Assembly: GCA_019915135.1 (NCBI GenBank)
Contig: JAHLMK010000005.1
Span: 744,001 to 808,000 of the forward strand
Source: Strobilurus pachycystidiatus
Lineage: Eukaryota; Basidiomycota; Agaricomycetes; Agaricales; Physalacriaceae
Length of the DNA: 64,000 nt
Reading direction: 5' to 3'
Positions 35,219-46,062 of this stretch are shown one piece after another (the stretch's first letter is position 1; each line of letters begins with the position of its first letter). Under the pieces are notes generated by a model that worked only from the letters and a program-made list of their open reading frames with translations, was not told the origin of the DNA and did no database searches. A program made the position numbers and the translations under genes.

Positions 35219-35700
35219 TTATGCGGCATTGCCTTCAGCGAAAGTAAGGAGATCAGAGTCGCCTTGGTCGGATACGGTCATGACACTGGATTGTAATGAG
35301 CAAGGATGCACAGAAAGAAGAACAGTAGCGAGCGCACCCAACACGGAAGAGCTTTCCAGCAGCTGTGCCAAGAGCAACGTTGGTGCCAGAGAAGTGGTGC
35401 ACAGTCGTCTTGGACAACATGGCATAGTATTCGAGTTCGGACTTGCGCAGGGGAGGGCAGTTACCAGCAATCAAGACGAGCTTGGCTACAAGATGGCAAG
35501 TCAGCTCAAGGGACCTTCTCAGCCTCACGCTCCAGTCCCCGGTGAGATTCGACAGGAAAACGCACCTTTGCCGCTCCGCATCTGCTTGAGGGCAGACTTG
35601 TACCCAAGGGTGTATTTTCCCGACTTCACTACGAGGGCGAGCCTAGCCGCAATGGACTCGGTCGACTTGGTTGCCTTGGACTTTTTGGTGGGGGCCATTG
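35219..35700 (-). CDS. RPL30: 60S ribosomal protein eL30
   Basis: A small cytosolic large-subunit ribosomal protein. Three exons give [42 protein letters not shown], then [23 protein letters not shown], then [24 protein letters not shown], joining to [15 protein letters not shown]. The second intron uses a GTGCGC donor after GTTGG, restoring the universal FRVxxxxxxDxGDSDL ending. Length (about 110-115 residues) matches the family. It is on the same strand as RAM1, 229 bp upstream of that start. In budding yeast this protein regulates its own splicing by binding its transcript; whether that applies here is unknown. Confidence 0.95.
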
Positions 35701-36543
35701 CTCGTCGTTTACGGTGGTCTTGAGGTCACCTTGTGCTTTTTCGAGTTGCCGTTTTTGATGAAACTGCACAGGTGGATTTAACGTTCACCGAGCCGATAGA
35801 TGCCGGCCGCAAAGCCGAGAATCTCCTCAACTTGCTCAAGGCTGGTTCATACGAAAATGGGTCAGTACTTACTGAATGGAATCATAACTAGAGGTGCAAA
35901 GGGCTAAGAAGGCATTGACCATTACAATCACCCTCCACGCTCATACTTGATCATGAGCAAACCACTTTTACACGAGACCAGACTCCAGAAAGTAAGCTTT
36001 TACAGATGGAGCGACAGCGCCAAAATGTCAATAAACTACTTCATCGCTTTCATTGTTCGCCTCCTCGAGCCAATGCATCCAATCAGCCAAATGCACAATG
36101 AAGGACCCCTAAGAGGTAGACTGACCTTGAGGAAGGGCTACGGAACATCTACTGGTCTCCTTGTCAGTATCCTACTTACTGACATGCGTACCCCACTGGG
36201 TAACGTACCCCCTCGAGAATATCATTGTCAACCTGGTATAGGATCCCTGAGGTTCGCGCAGAGTCAGACCCAAAATGGAAGCAACGCGCCTGGCGCGCCC
36301 ACTACATCCACTGCCCTCATAACCATTTCTGTGATAAGTGCGGCACACTCGCATCAAGTAAATTGCTACTCCATGATAGTAAGACTTTGGAAATCAACCT
36401 CTGTGCTCTATTCGGCGTGCTGTTTCTCTGCCAGTTGGGTTTACTGTAAAGGAAGCCGTGAGCCCTCAGCCGCTCGGCTCGAATAACGCGTCGCGCACGT
36501 GCGACGCGTGCACGTGCTGCCCATCCCTTTGTTCTCAACCATC
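35701..36543. other. Intergenic with exon-like fragments
   Basis: 843 bp between divergent RPL30 and BRN1. A frame at 36225-36449 encodes WKQRAWRAHYIHCPHNHFC followed by DKCGTL, a possible zinc-binding CPHNHFCDKC cluster, and a hydrophobic C-terminus. It has no convincing start, and upstream frames are broken by stops. It may be the last exon of an unrecognised gene or a relic. The remainder should hold both promoters. Confidence 0.35.
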
Positions 36544-39220
36544 ATGCCCCGAAAAGTGACCATCGCCAACGAGTCCAGCGACGATGACGACGGCCTCGAC
36601 ACGCAATCAGAGGCAGAAATGCCGCCCCCACCTAAGCCGCGCAGGAGCGGCGTTCGCAAGAGCCTGTCTTTCGCAGAGGACAGCTTCACCTCAGACAGTG
36701 GCCGCCCAGCCGCGAGCGCAGCCGACATCAACGATGACGCGGCGGAGAAGCGCAGGAGACGGAAGAGCACCAGGATGCCGCATGAAGCACCTATGGCTGG
36801 CCCATCACGGGACGGGGACGAGCGGGAAGGCGCGCGCCTGAACAAGCGTCTCACCATCGTGCAGGCGCCCGTCATCGATGTCCCCAAGGAAATCATGAAC
36901 TCCAACTTTGATGAGTGGATGAAGATGCACACTGACAATGTGCGTATCAGGCTCTGCAGCCCGCTTGTCCCGCGCTGATCTGCGTCTCCAGAAAATCAAC
37001 GCGACCAACTCTTGGGAGGTCTTTCTTATCGACTATTTCCACGACATGTCTCTACTGCGGAACGGAGACGACAATTCCATCAACTTCCAGCGCGCATCGA
37101 CCACTCTCGATGGATGTGTCAAAATCTGGACCAGTCGTGTCGACAGCGTCGGGACAGACTCTGCCAAGCTCGCCAGCAATCTCGCCTCGGGCAGAAACGA
37201 CGTCGGCGAAGAGTCTGGAGACGATGGCTTGGACGACCCAACGCAGCCTAAAAGGAAGCGTGCACACCGTTCTGGCGTTACTTTGAAAGATGCCTCCCAA
37301 CTCAGGAGCAAGAAGATCGAAACCGAATTCCTCGTCGATCCCTTGTTCAAGAAGACTAGCGCCGACTTTGATGAAGGGGGCGCGCAGGGTCTGTTGATGA
37401 ATCACCTAAGCTTGGGTGTAGGCAAGGATGGCGGATTACGCGTTGTCTTTGACGCAGGAGACTCCGTCAGCAAAGGGGACGACGACGAAGATATACAGGA
37501 ACCCGAAGAAGATGTCGACCTCAGCGAGTTGCGAAGTATGTTCACTTACTTGGGTCTCTGAAGAGTCACTCATGAGATCGTAGGCACCTTCCTTCCTGAC
37601 CTGTCCATTCTGGAAGACCTCGAAATTTGCGCTGATCTGTCGAGCTTCTCATTCTTTAAGGACCCGTCACAGCCTGCCCATAACCTACCAGAGTCAAACG
37701 ACATGGGGCAGTCTAGTGACGACGAGGAAGACGATGTCAATGGAGACTCCCATGTCGATGACGCTCCCGTCGCAGACTACTTTGACGCTCCAGGAGCGAT
37801 GGACGATGACGACAACTTTGGTCCTGCCGATGATTTTGGTGGCGGGGACGACGAGGGCGATGAACATTCGAACGGTTCGGTTGCGGGAGGCTCCAATCAG
37901 ACGGGCGAGGCGTCAGGGGCCTTTGTGCCTTTCGATCCTCGAAACAACACGACTGAGCGTAGTAGCTTGATGGTCACGATGGATGCTAACAGTGGCATGG
38001 ACTACTTCGACACTGACAACAGTCGCAATTGGGCTGGACCAGAGCACTACAAGGTCAATAGGAAGCTCATGCGGAAAGGTGAGTGACATCTCGATCTTTT
38101 TGGTTGATACTTATGGTATTCCCTATAGATGAGAAGGATTCCAAACCTAAACAAGCACGCAAAGAGAAGAAGGATCCTGTCAAGATTGACTTCTCGACGC
38201 CGCCGGACAAGGATTTGAAGGCTCTTGCCGCCGAAATCTTTGCGCAAGGAAGGGCCACTATCAACTTGCCGAAAAAGAGCGAAAAGAGGAACGACCATCG
38301 ACTTCCTGATGATATGCACTTTACCAGTCGACAATTAGTATCATTATTCCTCAAACCAAAGTTCTCAGTCAGTATGTTTCACTCGATGGCAGAGTTGTGC
38401 TGATAACTCCCGCAGCTCACTATGCGTGGTCGAGCTGCTCCCGGTAACACCACAAATGACGAAGTCGACGAGAACTTTTGGGCTCAACAGGCGGCGGATC
38501 ATGCTGCTCGTCCGGAAGGAGAAGACAGTGAGTCATTATTGATCTTACAGTAGCAGTACATTGACATGCCTCGCAGACGAAGGTGGAGGATTCACGCAAT
38601 TCTTCCAGGACGACTTTGACGACGCGCCTGGTTTCGATGATGGCTTTGACGCTGTCGGGGCGCCGGACGGGCCGGACGAAGAAGAGCTTTTGGCTGCCAC
38701 TCAAGGCCACCCACGCCGTGTCAGGCCACCGGTCGTCTCTTACGCAAAGCGTGCGAAACGAGTTGACGTCAAGAAGCTCAAGGACAACATCTGGAGGGGC
38801 CTTGATATCGTGACTCCCCACAAGAAAGAGGAGGACGGAATGGTCAGTCTCTCAATCAATCGCTAGTTTCGCATTTACTCAACCATCTTTGACTCAGGAC
38901 GTGGATGACAACGATAAGGGCTTCACTGATCCTTCAGAACCACGCGAGTTTGCTGCGGTCATTTCCAACCTAGAGCGCTCGTATTCTGAGGACAAGATGG
39001 AGGAGATCAGCACGAGTTTCTGTTTCATCTGCCTGTTGCATCTGGCGAACGAGCAGGGTCTGAGGCTAGAAGAGGGTGGGCCTGACACTGCAGGCTCAGA
39101 ACGGATCGGAAAGCTCTGGGATGTCAAGGTGCATTCCCTCCGTCTTATGAAAAGACCTGTTGTGCTGACGGATGTGAAAAAAAGGTATATAGAGATCCTG
39201 AGGCGGACCCAGCTGCATAA
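36544..39220 (+). CDS. BRN1: Condensin complex kleisin subunit Brn1 (CAP-H)
   Basis: The kleisin that bridges the Smc2/Smc4 heads and recruits the HEAT subunits of condensin for mitotic chromosome compaction. The start gives MPRKVTIANESSDDDDG. The N-terminal kleisin helix region reads NKRLTIVQAPVIDV...NSNFDEWMKMHTDN, then KINATNSWEVFLIDYFHDM. Middle blocks are ASTTLDGCVKIWTSRVDSV, KKIETEFLVDPLFKKTSADFDEGGAQGLLMNHLSL and FFKDPSQ. C-terminal blocks are DMHFTSRQLVSLFLKPKF, KKLKDNIWRGLDIV and FCFICLLHLANEQGL. The final intron (about 39129-39184) gives LWDVKVYRDPEADPAA with a stop at 39220, which looks better than the unspliced read-through to 39326. It is complete, with a retroelement inserted 384 bp beyond its stop. 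Confidence 0.92.
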
Positions 39221-39599
39221 CCGTCATGAGTATATTTATTTTCATTATCGTATTCTTTCTTGTATTGTTGTCATAACTATATATACAGTATTTTCACGTC
39301 TATCTCAATCTCTTACAGCTGTGTGAGGTGTGCTTCTCTGGAGACAATGGCTCAAGCAAACGCATCGATTCAAAATGCAGACCGCGGAGCCCATAGATGC
39401 CACTTGAGGTTTCCCCCCAAACATACTACTATAATCCTTACATAGTTCGTTAGAGTCTGGTCCCGTAACAGCAAGCAAGAAGAGGAGGACGCGGCATGTA
39501 TTTTCCCGAACGTATCATCCGCGTCCAGTATACGCTTGTCCATTCGTCTGTCTTCGCCGTTGCGACAATGCCTCGAGCTCTAATTTGATGCCGGACTGA
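39221..39599. other. 3' flank of BRN1, nothing recognised
   Basis: About 380 bp between the condensin stop and the target-site duplication of the retroelement. No ORF is supported. It is AT-rich in places and likely 3' UTR. Confidence 0.4.
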
Positions 39600-39604
39600 C
39601 CAGA
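39600..39604. repeat. Target-site duplication, left copy
   Basis: CCAGA immediately precedes the first base of the 5' LTR and is repeated immediately after the 3' LTR at 43026-43030. A 5-bp duplication is typical of LTR-retrotransposon integrase. Confidence 0.9.
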
Positions 39605-39816
39605 TGTAACGGATATTGCCGTTTGTTACGATACCTTGATGACCTCACGCATTTATGACCTTATATACGCCGCGCGGACACGAGTAGCCGGAGATTTACT
39701 TTACAACCCCCCACCACGTCGTTTTCGTCACCTAGCCTCTACGTATCTTGCTCGCAATCGTACCACCTGTCGTGCGAATTGTAGGATCTCAAGGCACGAC
39801 GACTAGGCGTGTTACA
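39605..39816 (+). repeat. 5' LTR (212 bp)
   Basis: It starts TGTAACGG and ends GTGTTACA, so the termini are an inverted repeat TGTAAC/GTTACA. A TATATA sequence near 39662-39667 could drive transcription. It is identical on reading to 42814-43025. Confidence 0.93.
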
Positions 39817-40013
39817 CTTTTTTTCGCATCAGCTCATCGATCGCGAACTTCGACAACGTTCCTGGCGTTCCGTCGGCACACTGTCAGACGAGACGCATTG
39901 CGCGAAGGACATCGGTTCGACTTCCACGGACCACCACTACTGCGCTATCGACAGCGCTCTTTTCGATACCCATCAACATACCCATCACGATATCCGGATC
40001 GCGAGACGCCGCC

Positions 40014-42437
40014 ATGCTCCCGTGTCCATCTATACCCTTGACACCTCTGCGAGAAGACCCACGTCTTGCTCGTCTCCGACTTGATCAAGAGCAGCGTCTC
40101 GCCGCTCTAGGTCTCATTCAAAGCGAATCATACCCCGCTGGGTTGGCACTGCCGCCCAGTACCCACACATCAACCTCGCAGGTTGCGACGACCCCGTCGT
40201 CGCGATCATTCTCAAAACCCAGCACTGCGCCAATGCCTTTCTCGATGCTGATGGATGCATGCTTGCGCAATCATCACTCAGGTCAAAGCTCTCCGAGTCT
40301 TGAAGACGACTACTGTCTGGGACGTTCTCAACGCCCTGGCCTTAACGCCAACTACTTGCCGTCGTCACCCCGAACACTCCCGCGGGCGGCAGCTCCATCG
40401 ATAACCCCATCATTGCTATCGTCGCCATCCAGTGGTTTGACGATGACACCTCATTCAAAGTCAACGACGGAGCAACGACTACCCAAACTGCCATTGCCCA
40501 TACCATTCAACTCAACGACCACTCTTCTACGGCCGTTGACTTCTTCCACTATGTGTCCCCGACCGAGCTGGCTGTCACTGCCTCCTACAACGACAGAACG
40601 ACAGCCCGCCGCACAGCCGTTCATCCCATCATCTGATTTGACGGATGCCCTCCCGCCGCCGTCAGTCTCACGAACGATTTGCCCTCGTCCACCTTGGCTG
40701 CTACCGCGACCGAACGTCTCAGTATTGGCCAACACAACATCACCGCCGTCACCTTGCTGCTCAATGGAGGATTACATGCCATCAGCACCATCTACGCCGG
40801 CAATGGTATCATCGCCATCGCCGCCTTCACAAAGTTCTGCCGGTGCTGTGCAGCTGCCGTCAGTGCGGCAGCAGTGCCCGCCTCCGGAGACATTGGCACT
40901 ATCACTGTTGCCGATGTCGCTTACTAGTATGCGCGGGTGTTCTCCTGAACATTTGAATATACCAAATTCTGTACCGTGCCTCACGTCGTACAGTCACTGT
41001 TTAAATGACATTCTTTCAACGGACCTTCATCTGTATGATTTGAATGAACGATACAATGGCGAGGATGCCCGTTCGGCGGAGGCATCCTCAGGTAGCCCAA
41101 AAGACGACCCGCCCTCGTTGTTTCATGAGGAGGAGGAACCAGGAGTATATCCTGGTAACTCAGAAGCTCTCCGTCTACGGGGCGGAGCTAAAGCAGAGAG
41201 CGAAAGCATTCCGGCTCTTGAATCAGTATATGCAGAAGATGCACGTCCTACAATCCAACTTCCAAGCACCCCACTGGCACCACACTCGGATTTTCACGAA
41301 GAATTTCTGTATTCTCCCGCCATGCGTACAGATTCGGAGATCATGACTGTGATCTTTGAACGCTATGAGAAGATGATACAAGTTCATCTCCTCAGGCCAC
41401 GTCCCGACATCGACTCAAGCATTGTCAAGGCAACGCTTCTCGGGATACCCAAGCCGCAACAGTACAGTGGTGCTCCGAGCATCATTGAATTTGAAGACTG
41501 GCTAATGTCAATCATTCGTTGGTTGAAAGCTGCCAGTATATGTGGTCCAGCTATCGTCACACTTGATGATGGCACAGAGACCGCGTCAGCTACGGATGTC
41601 CAACGGGTTTCAGCCTTGGGTGTCTATCTCAAAGGTGATGCCAGGCTCTGGTATCAGAGCGAGGTTGAGCACATCAACACCGTCAGCTTAGAAAGTAACA
41701 TCGACAAGAGACCCTTGATCTTCTCTCAAGTGATCAATGGTCTCTATAGACGCTTCATTCATGAAGGGTCTGTCATTGAGTTGGTTGAGAGGTTTGATAA
41801 CATAACCTATCAACGACTTGGCGGTGTGCGCCAGCTTTTCTCAAGTCTATCCCGATACGCGAACATGATGCCATGTCCGCCCAGCACCTATGCCTTCAAG
41901 CACCGCTTGTTCTCGGCACTCCCAGGAAGAATTCGACGTCTTCTACATCAAGATGGCTTCATTGCCGAGTCTTCAGGAATCAATGAAATCATGAAGCAAG
42001 CTCTTTCAATCGAAACGGGCTTGCGGGCATCTAAAATGTATCGGACTCAGGTATCTGTGGACAATGAGAACCATTCAATGGTGTCATCGCCTACCTCAAT
42101 CAGCTCGTCTACTCGGGATGACAGTATCGGATTATCATCCTGGAATGATACCGGCTTGAGTAGCTTTGACTCAATCTCAGCATCTGGTGCCAAATTGTCC
42201 AGAGGCTCTACCGATACCACATCACATCGCTCGAGGATTGTGTACCCAAAGACACTCTACCCTCGGCACTCGAGCTCACCTGACGCAGCAGCGTCAAGCT
42301 CAAATTACTCCGAGCGCCATTACAGCACACACACATCCGAGTCAAGTTATCATTCTGACGATCTTGAAACGGCAAGCACTATAACTTATGCCTCGGATGC
42401 CGGCCCGCCTTCGTTCCAAGGGAATGAAGCTAACTAG
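40014..42437 (+). CDS. Retroelement Gag-like protein, 807 residues
   Basis: A single unbroken frame. Residues 1 to about 380 are Pro/Ser/Thr-rich and disordered-looking, with repeated short motifs such as CPRPxWL (ICPRPPWL, MCPRPSWL). Residues 386-391 read LRLRGG, identical to the end of mature ubiquitin. Residues about 444-680 form a Gag capsid-like core: FEDWLMSIIRWLKAA, VSALGVYLKGDARLWYQSEVE (the G-A-x-x-W block typical of retrotransposon Gag), FSQVINGLYRRFI, FDNITYQRLGGVRQLFSSLSRYA and FSALPGRIRRLL. The C-terminal 130 residues are Ser/Thr-rich with no CCHC zinc knuckle. It presumably forms virus-like particles that package the element RNA. Gag identity is inferred from these blocks and the LTR context. 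Confidence 0.75.
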   Translation: MLPCPSIPLTPLREDPRLARLRLDQEQRLAALGLIQSESYPAGLALPPSTHTSTSQVATTPSSRSFSKPSTAPMPFSMLMDACLRNHHSGQSSPSLEDDYCLGRSQRPGLNANYLPSSPRTLPRAAAPSITPSLLSSPSSGLTMTPHSKSTTEQRLPKLPLPIPFNSTTTLLRPLTSSTMCPRPSWLSLPPTTTERQPAAQPFIPSSDLTDALPPPSVSRTICPRPPWLLPRPNVSVLANTTSPPSPCCSMEDYMPSAPSTPAMVSSPSPPSQSSAGAVQLPSVRQQCPPPETLALSLLPMSLTSMRGCSPEHLNIPNSVPCLTSYSHCLNDILSTDLHLYDLNERYNGEDARSAEASSGSPKDDPPSLFHEEEEPGVYPGNSEALRLRGGAKAESESIPALESVYAEDARPTIQLPSTPLAPHSDFHEEFLYSPAMRTDSEIMTVIFERYEKMIQVHLLRPRPDIDSSIVKATLLGIPKPQQYSGAPSIIEFEDWLMSIIRWLKAASICGPAIVTLDDGTETASATDVQRVSALGVYLKGDARLWYQSEVEHINTVSLESNIDKRPLIFSQVINGLYRRFIHEGSVIELVERFDNITYQRLGGVRQLFSSLSRYANMMPCPPSTYAFKHRLFSALPGRIRRLLHQDGFIAESSGINEIMKQALSIETGLRASKMYRTQVSVDNENHSMVSSPTSISSSTRDDSIGLSSWNDTGLSSFDSISASGAKLSRGSTDTTSHRSRIVYPKTLYPRHSSSPDAAASSSNYSERHYSTHTSESSYHSDDLETASTITYASDAGPPSFQGNEAN

Positions 42438-42802
42438 AAAACACGGAGACCATGGCTATGTTGCGTAGGGCATAAACACCCACCCATTGAACAAGCTAGA
42501 CTAGCGGTTGTTACCGGGCTGCGCATAGGATGCAGCAGCATCTAATCACAACGCTGGTAGTATTGGCGGGCTTGGAGAGGGGCGACAGTCCACAGACGTC
42601 GAACCTCTCACTGCTAGCTCCACGCGCTCCCATACCCGCATGTCTGCTTGGACATTGAACCATCCGCACTCGCATCTGCAGCCTCTCGCCTCCGTGTACT
42701 ACACCTATGGACCTCTCTTCGTTGGGACTCACAATGTATCATTGCATCCTGGGACTTCATATCTCATCACACGTTCATTTCATTCCGTATTCTTCGTATT
42801 TT
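42438..42802. other. Internal 3' segment of the retroelement
   Basis: About 365 nt between the Gag stop and the polypurine tract. No coding sequence was recognised. It may carry packaging or polyadenylation signals, or scraps of a lost pol region; no pol motif is visible. Confidence 0.5.
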
Positions 42803-42813
42803 GAAGGGGAGAG
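42803..42813 (+). other. Polypurine tract
   Basis: GAAGGGGAGAG directly abuts the 3' LTR, the expected position for the RNase H-resistant primer of plus-strand DNA synthesis. Confidence 0.8.
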
Positions 42814-43025
42814 TGTAACGGATATTGCCGTTTGTTACGATACCTTGATGACCTCACGCATTTATGACCTTATATACGCCGCGCGGACACGAGTAGCCGG
42901 AGATTTACTTTACAACCCCCCACCACGTCGTTTTCGTCACCTAGCCTCTACGTATCTTGCTCGCAATCGTACCACCTGTCGTGCGAATTGTAGGATCTCA
43001 AGGCACGACGACTAGGCGTGTTACA
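42814..43025 (+). repeat. 3' LTR (212 bp)
   Basis: Same 212-bp sequence as 39605-39816, starting TGTAACGG and ending GTGTTACA. It is followed directly by CCAGA (43026-43030), the right copy of the target-site duplication. Its end is 113 bp from the RVB2 stop codon. Confidence 0.93.
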
Positions 43026-43030
43026 CCAGA
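43026..43030. repeat. Target-site duplication, right copy
   Basis: CCAGA right after the 3' LTR matches 39600-39604. Confidence 0.9.
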
Positions 43031-43138
43031 ATTCGGCCATCCTCGATCCTTATGCTCAAGAAACAAGCACATCAATAATACAACTGTTTTGCGCGGTGGA
43101 CACAATAACCTAAATACATGGAGACGAGATAGCAAAAA

Positions 43139-44830
<1,692 letters not shown>

Positions 44831-45024
44831 AGCCTGGACGAGACATGAGCAGAGAAAATGGATGGCAGCTAAGGCGTACCATGATGGTATAAAGCAAATA
44901 ATAATTGACTAATTAATTTTATGTCAAGCAAGGCGATGCGGGTGACTCAACCTCTCGCTTCCTGCTGTCATCCCGCTTCCTCCTCCACGACCTAGACGGC
45001 CACAGAGCTTGATTTTCTGACAAC
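44831..45024. promoter_or_regulatory. Shared divergent promoter of RVB2 and eIF1A
   Basis: 194 bp between the two start codons. Both are growth-related essential genes, so a common bidirectional promoter is likely. No named motif was identified. Confidence 0.5.
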
Positions 45025-45671
45025 ATGCCCAAGGTGCGCTTTTTCACCCTCGCGATGGACCTGGATCGAGGCTGACATTGGCTGTAGAATAAGGGAAAGG
45101 TAATGAATAATCCACCGATGCTCCGAGCGTCATCCAGGCTGAACTGTGCGCCAAAAGGGTGGTAAAAATCGCAGACGTGGAAAGAACGAGAACGACGACG
45201 ACAAACGAGAACTTGTGTTCCGGGAAGATGGTCAGGAATATGCGCAGGTCATCAAGATGCTAGGAAACGGACGCCTGGAGGCCCAGTGCTTCGACGGCGA
45301 GAAAAGATTAGCGCACATCCGAGGGAAAATGCGCAAGAAGGTCAGGCGCATTGCTGTGGGCATCTGTGGCGTCATCTTAATGTCTGTGGTAGGTCTGGAT
45401 CAACCAGGGCGACATCGTTCTGCTCTCGCTACGAGACTTCCAAGACGACAAGGCCGATGTCATCGTCAAATACACCGCCGATGAGGCTCGTAATCGTAAG
45501 TTCATTCTGTCCCAGCTTGGCTTTCCTGTCTCATTTCATTTCACAGTGAAAGCATACGGGGAGTTGCCCGAAAATGCTAAAATCAACGAGACGGACACCT
45601 TCGGCGAGGACGACGGCGAATGTACGTTCGAATTCGGGGACGAAGGGGAGGTGGATATCGACGATATTTAA
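45025..45671 (+). CDS. TIF11: Translation initiation factor eIF1A
   Basis: eIF1A binds the 40S A site and, with eIF1, promotes scanning and start-codon recognition. Tiny 5' exons encode MPK and NKGK, then [19 protein letters not shown], the basic N-terminal tail. The OB fold follows: [64 protein letters not shown]. The acidic C-terminal tail ends EVDIDDI, the segment that contacts eIF5B in the family. The length of about 143 residues is normal. Three or four introns lie within 650 bp, the first only 9 nt into the coding sequence. Confidence 0.95.
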
Positions 45672-46062
45672 GTTGTCGTGTCTTCTTACACGCTGTAAGT
45701 GTCAACATGACTTCTGGGCATCTGAACACTGTCTGACCAATCTCCTCAGCTGTATTTACTATCAATGCCCTCCATGTTTCTCATCATAGAGCAACGGATT
45801 GCACATCTCTACGTAGCATACCATCGCCATTGTTTTCATACACTGTACTTTTGTACAATAAATCACTGAACTACAAATTCTCTGCGTGAAGTAAGAAAAG
45901 TCGGCAAGCAATGGGCGCCATCGTCGGCGGTAGATCAAATATGGATTTGCCCGCCACAATGACACATACATATTGCCAAAATAAGGCTTGCCTCCAGCTT
46001 GCTTCTGACTCTCATTACTCCTCGCTCCCGACCACCCGCCCCGCCGCCTCAGGCCTGCAACA
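45672..46062. other. Intergenic, nothing recognised
   Basis: 391 bp between eIF1A and the Mpe1 gene, both on the plus strand. It should contain the eIF1A terminator and Mpe1 promoter. No ORF is supported. Confidence 0.4.

Larger units (their letters stand above)
39605..43025 (+). mobile_element. Gag-only, non-autonomous LTR retrotransposon
   Basis: A 3,421-bp element with 212-bp LTRs that begin TGTAAC and end GTTACA, a matching 5-bp CCAGA duplication, a 197-nt leader, one 807-codon ORF, about 376 nt of 3' sequence and a polypurine tract. No protease, reverse transcriptase, RNase H or integrase sequence is present in any frame, and there is no room for one. It must depend on enzymes from another element. 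The LTRs read as identical base for base, so the insertion is recent. The arrangement matches what has been called TR-GAG elements in plants. No tRNA-type primer-binding site (TGG start) follows the 5' LTR. It lies between the converging BRN1 and RVB2 genes. Confidence 0.9.

Noticed and set aside
35953..36486. 177-codon plus-strand open frame starting MSKPLLHETRL
   Set aside because: Composition looks random, and a better protein-like frame (CPHNHFCDKC) overlaps it in another phase.
39221..39326. Read-through C-terminus of BRN1 ending at 39326
   Set aside because: Splicing an intron at about 39129-39184 gives LWDVKVYRDPEADPAA with a stop at 39220, which fits the kleisin family far better than a hydrophobic read-through tail.
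42438..42813. Possible remnant of pol in the retroelement 3' region
   Set aside because: No reverse transcriptase, RNase H or integrase motif in any frame, and the segment is too short.
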